64,000 nucleotides of DNA, taken from the NCBI RefSeq assembly GCF_026914185.1, contig NC_070558.1:372001-436000 (forward strand), read 5' to 3'. The stretch's first letter is position 1, and each line of letters starts with the position of its first letter. Source of the stretch: Puccinia triticina. Lineage: Eukaryota; Basidiomycota; Pucciniomycetes; Pucciniales; Pucciniaceae. This document shows, piece after piece, positions 24,628 through 33,438 of this stretch. Made by a program: the position numbers and the translations under genes. The notes beneath the pieces were generated by a model. That model was given only the letters and a program-made list of their open reading frames with translations, searched no databases and was not told the DNA's origin.

Positions 24628-26412
24628 CTACACCGCCGATGTGAAATTCACTCGCAGACTTAGATTGAATTGATTAGCCATTGTATCCGAGATCAGATTA
24701 AGCTGTGAACCGGAGTCCACAAGAGGGGAAGCCAAAACTTCGTCGTTGCCAATGAAGCACGGAAGATGGCCCAGTGGGCACGAATAGAGGTTTGGATCCA
24801 ACCCCAAATCGCGGTCGGAGACCTCGGCCAAAGTACCCGAGTTCACCTTTAGCTCCTCACTTCCCACCTCGACTCGACGCCTTGAAACCCACTTCTTCAT
24901 GCCTTCAGCTATAGAGGGTGAAATAGCCATGAGTTTGGAGACAGTGATGTCCGGAACTTTCAAAATCAATATCTTTTTCAGCACGCCGTCCACCGCGTTT
25001 GGATGCTCGCGCGAAACCTCCCGTTCAAAGCGTACTTTTGGACTTGCGGGTTTTGTGGGTGGAGCTGAGACCAAAGGGGTGTCAGCCGCCAATTCAGAAG
25101 GATCTTCGCGCCCTGTACCTCGCTTGAACAGGATTTGCTCCTCATCCATGGCGCTCCTTTCCTCTGGAACCGGTGGAGTTGGAGCCCTTTGGAGGGGCCG
25201 CTTTGCGGCACTAGAAGGAACTGATGGAGCCTTAAAAGGTTTAGGGTCCTTGTGTCTCTTCCTTCCAGCGGGATCAGCCTCATGAACGCCCGAAAATGAC
25301 TGTGACGACACGGCTGGGGGGTACCACGGTTGAAGCGACCCACAGCCGACCTTGAATCCTGGAGGCGATTCTACACTGGCTTGATTTGCCATCGGCCTAG
25401 AAGGTTGGAACGAGGCAACCACATGGCAAATAGGCCTACTCGAATCCCAAGGAATCAGCGCTCCGTTCGGAAGGAAGAAATTCGTGCCCTTCTGCTCGAC
25501 TAGTTTGTCGTCCTTATCCTTCTGAAGTTCAAAACAACGAGCGGTCCCGTGTCCCTCACAATGGCAATAAAAGCATACCATTGGACCTCGAGGTCCTGAA
25601 GCCTGTGACGGACGCCCAGCCGCCCACTTCTGCTCTAGCTTTTGCTCAAAGGACTCAAACATCTTAACCACATTGTCCATATTTGGCGCCGGCCTAGCAG
25701 TCTGCGGAACATCCTTGAGGCGCTTATCCGCCCCCATCTTCTTCATCACCTCGTTGGCCTCCTTCAAAGTGGATGAGGCCACAGGTTTGACGGACTTCGT
25801 GTCTTCGAAAATTAGGGCTGTCTGTCTCCTCATTACCTCGTTGATCGCTGTTTTGAGGACCTCAAACTTGGGGAGCTTAAACCTCCTATCGACCGTAGTG
25901 ATCATCGTATTATCCTTGAACAGCTGATCCCAAATTCTCTCCTGAACGGCAGACGAGAACAACTGATAGTAATTGTTACGAATCTCCTTGACAGATTCGA
26001 CATGACCCTTCGCGATGAGATACGCTTGAATGGGCTCCCATTCTTTTTGGAGCTCCTGATATTCCGCGACCGAGGACACGCCTCCCCTAGCAATCCAGCC
26101 TTCCTTCAGATCTTGGATGTCCCGCGCCGTAAATCTCGCCAAATCGATCTCTCCCCAATACGACAACATTGAAGCCTTCAATTTAGGCCAGTTCGGCGGC
26201 TCGTAGCCTTCCAAGGTCTCGAGTACGTCGAGAAGCTCGTCGTCCACAAAGAAAAACAACTGCTCCGCCATATCCTGACCCGTCGCCTTATCCAGACGAG
26301 CCGCAATGTGATACTGCTGGAGAAAACGCTCTACATTGGTTCCATCGAACCTCAGCGTCTTCCTGTGCGGAGGCTTGATCTTGACAGGCTCGACGGTGAC
26401 TGGGTCGGCCAT
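24628..26412 (-). CDS. Retrotransposon gag with start of protease
   Basis: 594-codon open frame, the only uninterrupted reading frame of the element. It starts MADPVTVEPVKIKPP. The capsid-like region has FDGTNVERFLQQY and YWGEIDLARFT. A CCHC zinc knuckle (CFYCHCEGHGTARC) lies near residue 280, followed by a Pro/Ser-rich stretch. The last 60 residues enter the aspartic protease with LVDSGSQLNLIS. The frame ends at TAG where the tRNA-like insertion begins. An intact gag with dead enzymes means this copy could still supply particle protein if transcribed. Confidence 0.88.
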   Translation of the reverse strand: MADPVTVEPVKIKPPHRKTLRFDGTNVERFLQQYHIAARLDKATGQDMAEQLFFFVDDELLDVLETLEGYEPPNWPKLKASMLSYWGEIDLARFTARDIQDLKEGWIARGGVSSVAEYQELQKEWEPIQAYLIAKGHVESVKEIRNNYYQLFSSAVQERIWDQLFKDNTMITTVDRRFKLPKFEVLKTAINEVMRRQTALIFEDTKSVKPVASSTLKEANEVMKKMGADKRLKDVPQTARPAPNMDNVVKMFESFEQKLEQKWAAGRPSQASGPRGPMVCFYCHCEGHGTARCFELQKDKDDKLVEQKGTNFFLPNGALIPWDSSRPICHVVASFQPSRPMANQASVESPPGFKVGCGSLQPWYPPAVSSQSFSGVHEADPAGRKRHKDPKPFKAPSVPSSAAKRPLQRAPTPPVPEERSAMDEEQILFKRGTGREDPSELAADTPLVSAPPTKPASPKVRFEREVSREHPNAVDGVLKKILILKVPDITVSKLMAISPSIAEGMKKWVSRRRVEVGSEELKVNSGTLAEVSDRDLGLDPNLYSCPLGHLPCFIGNDEVLASPLVDSGSQLNLISDTMANQFNLSLRVNFTSAV

Positions 26413-26464
26413 GTTGATCTTGATGATCTTCAGACTGCGAGCAAAGAAAGAAAAGCAAACGACG

Positions 26465-26563
26465 GCGGCTCACAGCGTGGCAGGTAATGCTAACAACGGT
26501 GTGTAGAGAGCCCGGAGGTGCTACTATGGAGGGGACTTACTTTGACCCTCCTGTGCCCCGCTG
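26465..26563 (-). repeat. Internal retrotransposon cassette, copy C (leader before gag)
   Basis: About 100 bp just upstream of the gag start in element sense, aligning with copies A and B. It contains AAAGTAAGTCC with the pairing flanks GGAGGG and CCCTCC. Confidence 0.75.
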
Positions 26564-26737
26564 GTAGCACAAACAAACGAAAAAAAGAAAAGAAATCCAA
26601 TCGTCTTGCTCCTGAAACAAAGTTCCTGAAATGCCTTGAGACTGCTTGAGGTTCCAAATTCCCAATTTAATCACAAACAAAAGACAAAAGAAAGAATCAA
26701 TCCAGCCTAAGACCACCAGTCCGTCTCGAAATCCTGA

Positions 26738-26789
26738 GGCGAGACTGTAAATCTTGAGGTCGCTGGTTCGATCCCGGCTCGGGGGACCA
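26738..26789 (+). other. Primer binding site extended into a mature tRNA-Tyr copy
   Basis: Two bases inside the 5' LTR the plus strand reads as the 3' part of a tRNA ending in CCA (GCTCGGGGGACCA), so the minus strand is a primer binding site. The match is not limited to the usual 8-18 nt: it goes on through a T-arm (GCTGG-TTCGATC-CCGGC), variable loop and anticodon arm (CGAGA-CTGTAAA-TCTTG, anticodon GTA, Tyr). CCA is present and no intron interrupts the anticodon loop, so the source was a processed tRNA, not its gene. The 5' half of the tRNA is not recognisable. Confidence 0.75.
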
Positions 26790-26791
26790 AA

Positions 26792-27649
26792 TATGGACTC
26801 CTGTCAGGTCTGAGCTGAGGCAGTCTGTTGAGGGGAAGGTGCTGAGTGCTGCCCTTGTCGGTGGTCCTGCAAAGTATTTGGGTACGGGTCAAAAGATGTG
26901 ATAGCGGTGGCGAGGGGATTTGTTGAGAGGGAACAAGGGAGTTGGAATACCCTCAGCGGTTTTGGTTGGGTAGAAAAGCTCGGAAAGAGGAAAGAAAAAC
27001 GCTAAAAGAAGCCGGCGCGGTCGTCGGAGTATCAGGGGGTGATTAGATGAAGGGAGGAACTCAGAAGACTCGGGTACTCAAACTCAAAAGAAGATGCGGA
27101 AATGGATCGACACCATCCGGGATCAATAAACTCAGAAAACGTGATGATATCTTGTTCCTTATGGGGGGGAGACCAGAATACCATGCGGATCCCTCCTCCA
27201 AGTTCGGCTGAACTTGGAGTCAGGGCCGCGACATGCCGCGCGACGAGCCCTTGTGCCCGCCGCGCCCCTACAACTAAGATGAGCAGAGGAAGAAAGAGAA
27301 CAACCAAAGAGACAAAAACCGAAAAAAAAGGTTGAGGAAACAAACAAAACCAAAACAAAACCGCCACCAACTCAACCATCCAACGCGCGCAAGGAAGAAA
27401 CATAAAAAGAAAAACATATGTAACAAAATAATAAAAGAAAGAGAAATCAAAGACAAAACAAACCAACACAAAGAAAGGGAAAGGAGAAAAGAAAAGAAAG
27501 GAAGGAAAAGAGGGAGAGAGAAATTAGAACAGGAGCCTGGAAAGATCTTGAGGATGTTGCTCGCGCCGCCCGCCGGGTATTGAAGGTCTTGATGATCTTG
27601 AGGCCTTGTTCCTAGTGTCTTGACCCTGAGTAGGCGCCAGAACCCCACA
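26792..27649 (-). repeat. Right LTR (5' LTR of the element)
   Basis: 858 bp, nearly identical to 19162-20033. It is the promoter LTR for the minus-strand element. It ends at CCCCACA before the GCGT target duplication. Confidence 0.95.
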
Positions 27650-28140
27650 GCGTACAATAGGGTGACAAATCAGGCACTTTTTGTACCAGAGGGGAATTTC
27701 TGACGAGTGAATGAGGGTAAAATTTAAGAAAAAATTAGTGTACATGCCCTGATGGAATATGATTTGTCACCCTGTTGTACGCGTGCACAATAGGGTGACA
27801 AATCACAGACCAATCTTGTGTGTGATTTGTCACTCTTATATTGTACTAGGGTGACAAATCACACACTTTTCAGACCAGAGGTACATGTCCAGCTGAATTG
27901 TTTGCAAAACGTGTCATCCTCATTTACTCGGCAAAAATTCCCCTCTGGTGTGAAAAGTTTGTAATTTGTCACCCAATTGTACGCGCGTACAATAGGGTGA
28001 CAAATCAGGCACTTTTCATAACAGAGGGGGATTTCTGACGAGTGAATGAGGGTAAAATTTAAGAAAAAATTAGTGTACATGCCCTGATGGAATATGATTT
28101 GTCACCCTGTTGTACGCGCGCACAATAGGGTGACAAATCA
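27650..28140. repeat. Palindrome array P2(right half)-P6
   Basis: Members at 27650-27672 (right half of P2), 27760-27805 (P3), 27823-27861 (P4), 27960-28008 (P5) and 28095-28140 (P6). Each pairs TGATTTGTCACCC with GGGTGACAAATCA around a centre like GTACGCGCGTAC. The 87-bp spacer between P2 and P3 recurs almost unchanged between P5 and P6 (about 28009-28094) and, inverted, between P1 and P2 (about 19047-19134). The array is thus built from alternating inverted units. No protein is encoded. Either these are head-to-head ends of small inverted-repeat transposons or a palindromic satellite. Confidence 0.75.
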
Positions 28141-30680
28141 CAGACCAATCACACATTTTTTTAGAACAGAGGGGCATTTGCAGCTGAGTGATTTATGAAC
28201 TGTGTCACCCTGGTGTACCCAGCCAAAATAAAGTTCTCCTGCTCTTGTGCAAATATTAAAACATTTTGCACTTCTGATATTTTCTTTATCCAAATCTACA
28301 CAGTTGTGTTTCAGACATGATATATATTTGATGAAGGCAGTTCACCCCAATGTAAAAAAAAATTGGATATGCAAGAGCTACCTGATTTTGAAATGAAGAA
28401 CTTAAGTTAGGATTAACATGAACTTGGCTTCAAGATGAATTCAACAGAGTTGAATGATAGTTCACGTCCAAGGGTTACATATCACTCCAAATCAGATTGG
28501 TCTATAGTTCTTGCCCAGTAATTTAACAATTCAACATCACATTGTAAGGACTTCTGCCACAGTTCAGACAAAAGCTAACCTCAAATTCAGCTGTGGCACT
28601 CCCTGGTGAGTGCCCCCAAACCTTCCCTGGTGTAATTACCCCTGTATGACAGCTCATGCAGTCTACTTTCACCTTATGCATGCATTATAATGTTCTGTTG
28701 TATATTCTGAAATCATGTATGCACCCCCGGCATGTTTAGAATGTTTTGCTGTATATTCTGACACCATTCATGCGCCCCTGAGGGGTCATGACATCATTTG
28801 TATCTACTACCACCAGCTAAAATCCCTCACCCTGTTGTCTAGATTAGCTGAAACCCTAACCCACAAGCCCCCTCTGGGGCTCCACTTTTGTCTATAAAAG
28901 GAGCTCTCTCCACCCCTAGTGGTCTACTCCCCAGTTCCTCACCCAGAACTCACAAGTCACCCAACACTCATCCACACTCAAATCCTAAAACCCTTATAAC
29001 AGGAATTCAAACCTTATAATAAAGGAATTCAACCCTTATAAAAAATAATTAAAACACTTCCACGTTGCCAGTCAAACAGATTTCATCTGGAACAGACCAG
29101 ACCTATCACTTAATAAAACATGCCAAGCTTGTTGACTGATGACAGAAGGGCAGAGCTTGCAACTCCATCATACCCTTTGAAATTCAGCAAAAGGGTTTCA
29201 TTACCGCTTTTGAGTCTTACAACGGTCAAAGGTGCATGGTAGCCTGCCATGGGTTAGTGTTGGGCTACTTCACCAGTGACTCCGATTTCTGCTTGACAGG
29301 TTGGAGTTTGCCCTCATCAGTGCTGGTACTTTCACAAGGTTAGTGTGCGTACTCATGTGATGGTCTGATAGCCATATCAGTGAGAGGTGTTGAGATGAAA
29401 AAGCTAAAGAACCACAGGACTGTGGAGCTGAAGCATCTTGGAAATGGAAAAATGGTGTCTCACAAAGGCACTGTACACGCAAGCTTATCTTGTTTTTCTG
29501 TTGAGCTGAGGTTCTCATCAGAAGTGTTTGAGCTCTTGGGGACCAGTTCACTATGTATCACCTTCAAATACATGTTTGAGTGTACAGAAAAAACAAAGGC
29601 CAATACTACAGAGGTGTGCACCAAGATATTCAGAGTTGCTGTTGGTGTGGTATTGGCCCCTAATATGGTCCAAAGGTTGTTGGAATTTGAACTTGTTCTT
29701 GCTCTCCAGTATTTCCTCTCTGTCTATCACTAGACTGTTGCATGTCTTTCACAGCCCATTTATGCATGTATTTCTTTCCTATTCACTATGAGTCTTCAAA
29801 CATGTGCCCACAACTTGACCATCTTGTAGTTAGTCTATTTAAAAACCTCAGACTTCATAGGAATCAGATCATCAGTCTTGACCAGCTTGATCCCTTGTGT
29901 GCACTTCATGAGCCCGCACATTGTTCTTACCTACAAAGGCACTTAAGCCCCTTCAAAGTAAGCCTCAGCTCCTTTTCAGACTTGTTGTCTGCTATTGGCT
30001 AAACCAAGATTTTTCCCTCCGCTTGCTTTGCTCCCCTCTGGCTTTAATTTTTTCAAAGGTTGTGCATGTTGTGGTGCAATAGTACAAAGTCCAAGTCAAT
30101 TCAGATAGCTGTACAATCTTCTAGATCACACCGTGTTATAGTGGATATAGGGTTGGGAGATGGCCAGTGCCTAGGACTACACCTGCTGCTGTGCATTTCC
30201 CCAAAATTTTGAAATTTGTTCATAAAAGCTTTAAATTGGGATCCAAAGTTTAGTGAAATTCAATTGTGAACCCCCCTAATAAGAGTAAAACCACGATATA
30301 GTGGGGCTAATACTGTAGAGTGAACAAGTGTTGTACTGTTATGGGGTAAGCTGAGTGCAAGTAGTTTGCTGAGAGAAATGACAACTAGGGGGAGGAGAGC
30401 CTCCTTGAATAGAAAAGAGTCAGACATTTTAGCTGCAGGGGAACAAGAGAATGAGGGATTTCAGCTGGTGGTTGACAGGTCACATGAGGTAATGATGTCA
30501 TATGAGGGAATTTAGCTAGCTTGGACTGTAAAATGATGTCATGGTCACATGCTGCCATCCTGTCATGATTTCATCTGCAAGCTGCATGAGGGGTTTTTGC
30601 TAGCTTGACACCTGCATGATCCTGCATGATGTCATCTGTCAACTGTCACTCTTCAGCCCCTATTGCATTAGTCAGCATGT
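28141..30680. other. Transposon debris, including an LTR-like promoter segment
   Basis: About 2.5 kb without a credible gene. TATAAAAGG at 28893-28901, after a C-rich stretch and followed by short AT repeats containing CCTTATAA and GGAATTC (about 28985-29045), resembles the promoter end of an old LTR. A GGCACTCCC...GGGAGTGCC-type motif near 28590-28615 also occurs near 18675-18705. The frame at 29380-29733 is open for 117 codons but matches nothing I know. The stretch at about 30220-30280 is an inverted copy of 18188-18250. Confidence 0.45.
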
Positions 30681-30835
30681 GCCTGCATAATACTGCAAAA
30701 GACTACATAAGACTGCATAAGAGTGCATAAGAGTGTATCAAGTGTGCATAACACTGCATGACATTGCATGACATTGCATTAAATTGTATGACACTGTATG
30801 ACACTGCATGACACTGCATGAAATGTGCATAACAC
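30681..30835. repeat. 10-bp minisatellite (CATxACTG-type unit)
   Basis: About 15 tandem units of 10 bp with consensus close to GACACTGCAT, drifting from AAGACTGCAT at the left to GACACTGCAT at the right, with an occasional extra base. It codes for nothing recognisable. Confidence 0.8.
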
Positions 30836-31115
30836 AATGTGATGAGTGCAGCTGATGAGGTAATGTATATGTAAAGGGTAGACATGTTGTCAGAGTGGTC
30901 CATGTAACAGATTACATGGCCCCTGGGTAAGTGTTGTTTATATAACAGATTACATGACCTGAGTATGGTGTTTGTGTGTATGTAACTGACTGATTGTGTC
31001 TTGAAGGGGTTGTAACTTCTGATCCAGAGGGGTCTAAGGTGTGTTGTCCATGGTGTTGTGTAGCTTTGGCCATAGAATCCAGTGGTGCTGCCATATTGGG
31101 TGATTTGTGAGTGTA

Positions 31116-31774
31116 CAGTGGGTAGACAATTGTATCCACCACACTTTTTTGGGCTCTAGAATCTCCACCCACCAACTCCAAGTCATTTCTTTTGATGAGA
31201 TTTTTCAAAATAGGCTTCAAAAGATGAATATGAAAGAAATATGAAAAAACAAAGTTGTGACTTTTCAATTTTTTTTGGAAAAAAGCAAGTTTTTCTTGCA
31301 CACTTAATTCTTTTTTTCAGAGAAAGGTGAATAGACAGAAGGCAAGAATGGAACATGAAAAAAATGATAATAAATGAAAAAAATGTGACCCAAAAAAGGT
31401 TCAGCTTGGTGGGTGGACACTCTGCAGTCAAAATGGGGGTATTACAGTGCCAGAATGTCAGGTATTCTGGTAAATGACTCACTCACATCTTTTAACCCAC
31501 ATAAAATCAGTTTTCTTCTCAATTTTTACTTATCTATATTCATTTCAGGTATTATACTATCATTCCTCAACCTTCAAAATTTTCTCAGAAAAATATTTCA
31601 GTTTTTGGTTTTCTTTTTTGATTTTTGTAAATCACATAATTTTGTATTTATTTTTTCATATTTGTGCTTTAAAGACTGTTTTGAACCATCTTACCAATAA
31701 CAGTGACTTGAAGTTGGTTGGTTGAGTTTCTATGGTCCAAAAATGGTGTGGTGTATACAATTGTCTACCCACTG
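31116..31774. mobile_element. Foldback MITE, Tc1/mariner-like
   Basis: 659 bp bordered by TA dinucleotides (31114-31115 and 31775-31776). The ends CAGTGGGTAGACAATTG and CAATTGTCTACCCACTG are perfect inverted repeats, and similarity between the two halves continues inwards for at least 130 bp, less exactly beyond that. TA borders with CAGTG ends fit the Tc1/mariner group. No transposase is encoded; the short open frames are rich in Phe and Lys because of the A/T composition. Confidence 0.82.
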
Positions 31775-31776
31775 TA

Positions 31777-33438
31777 CACATGAGAAAGAAGAAAATTTTG
31801 AAATAGGCTAGATGGGTAACCATGAAGCATACCACAACAGCAACATCAACTCCAACTAACAATTGACTCCAGAAGCTCCAATTCTGCTTCTTTTTTTTCA
31901 AGTGTACCCTTCAGTGTCCACCAATTTGATAAATAACAAGCCATTACCTGTTGTTAACATAGCAATTCATAAATGTATGATTTCTGCTTTTCCTTCCCTG
32001 GCCCTAGAAGCACAGATACCTGGGAATACCGGCAGGCATGTTTGACCCCGCCCATGGACCATACCTGGTGTTCCTGCTGGGAAGGTTCACCTTGGGCAAC
32101 ATTGCGGAGCCCTGCCCCGCGGGTTCCAGCGCTAGTTCAAGAGCCTCAAGATCCAATATACTGCTTCCTCATCCTGCAATCTACCATCTTGGATCCAGAA
32201 CCCCCAGATCCCATCTTCCTCTCCTAAAACTTGCCCATAACAGCAGTTACACTGGAGTACACTGCATGTCAACTGCTGAAACTCTCTAGAGTGTTTCTTG
32301 TAATGATGAAGTTTGACTCTGATGATCAACAAGGGATAACAAAAACAGCAACTTTCAAAAAAAATGAAAAAGTTACAATGCCAAAGTTGAAAAGTTGAGA
32401 AGGGTATTAAGACAGCAAGATGCAGGCCATCATCTCCGCTCAAAAAAAAAATCAAGGTTCTCCGAGTTTGTGAGGTGTAGTGCGGAAAGAGAGTGCTCTA
32501 CACCAAAACAGTTTCCTGCTCTTCTCGCCCAAAGCTGTCATCACCCAAGTCCCTCCTGCCAATGGTACACGATGGGGTTGCACATGCGGCACGCGATTGA
32601 ACCTCCATTCTTTCTCTACATCATTTATCGGGGTATCACCGGGCGGAAAAATCACCACTTGGCCAAAGGGCCCGTGATACTGCCACGAGCACGGTACTAT
32701 CTATTGCTGGACTACATATCTCGTCGTAGGAGACGTGTCGATGACCAACTCCGGCAGCTCACCACAGCAAACTGTTCCGGTCAAACGTATCAAAGTCTCA
32801 CCCGCTGGCGGCGAAGCCGGACCCCTCCCGGAGCGTTCTCCGTCGTCCCGTGGACCCTCCATTCGAAGATCAAGCTCGGCTCCGAGGAGTTGGTAATCGG
32901 GCTACATACATATTTATGTTCTGGGCAGGTCAGGTCAGGTTCCTTTTGTACAGTTGCAAATTTGATAAACATTCCGGTCGTTGAACGTTCACATCGCGAA
33001 AAGAAAAGAACCAAACAGAGCTAACGAGCGAACGGGCTAACGAGAGTGTATATGAGTGTGATGTGACCGAACCCTTCGACTCTGCTGTTCACCCTTGTTC
33101 ACTCATGAAGCAAATCTGTCCTAGTACTCAACAACCTGACTTCGCATTTCGAAAAGCGACATGTATTGGACGGTTGAGTTCCGAGAGTTAATCCTCTCTG
33201 GGAGCACGCCTAGGCAAGCACGGGAGAGTGGAAATCTATAAACCTCGGCTGCAATCGGTCAGATAGGAACATGTTCGCAACTTGGCAAGCTTGGCATGTA
33301 TGTAGCGGTGAACCTTTCAAGCATTCATTGGCACTGCTTCAACTTTCAACTCAGCAAGTAAGTAAGCAGGAAATATACCTCTCGTCACATCCCCTGTTCC
33401 CATTCTCGCTGTGCATCGAAGACCCCCCGCCTGCAAGA
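31777..33438. other. Region upstream of the dynamin-like gene, no gene assigned
   Basis: Contains a 209-codon plus frame (32395-33024) and shorter overlapping ones. A Ser/Pro/Arg-rich frame begins at the ATG near 32739 (NSGSSPQQTVPVKRIKVSP). None has a recognisable domain. GC content rises after 32450, so an unrecognised first exon or a decayed gene is possible. Confidence 0.35.

Larger units (their letters stand above)
19162..27649 (-). mobile_element. Ty3/Gypsy-type LTR retrotransposon, degenerate but structurally complete
   Basis: An 8.5-kb element read on the minus strand. It has two LTRs (26792-27649 as 5' LTR, 19162-20033 as 3' LTR) of about 98-99% identity apart from one indel of about 14 bp, a tRNA-derived primer site, gag with a zinc knuckle, protease, reverse transcriptase, RNase H and integrase in Ty3/Gypsy order, and a purine-rich tract next to the 3' LTR. 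The target duplication is GCGT. In sense orientation the LTR starts TGTGGGG and ends GTCCATA. The copy cannot be autonomous: the protease is interrupted by a tRNA-like insertion, RT has a frameshift and lacks both Asp of its catalytic pair, integrase lacks the third catalytic acid, and there are stops in pol. The near-identical LTRs still mean a fairly recent insertion. Confidence 0.93.

Noticed and set aside
27650..28140. Palindrome array considered as a CRISPR array
   Set aside because: Repeats are near-perfect palindromes with a repeated, not unique, spacer, in a eukaryotic genome with no cas genes.
29380..29733. 117-codon frame in the repeat island
   Set aside because: No domain and located in repeat debris; probably chance.
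32395..33024. 209-codon plus frame near the dynamin-like gene
   Set aside because: Arg/Ser-rich, no domain, competing frames equally long; left as unassigned.
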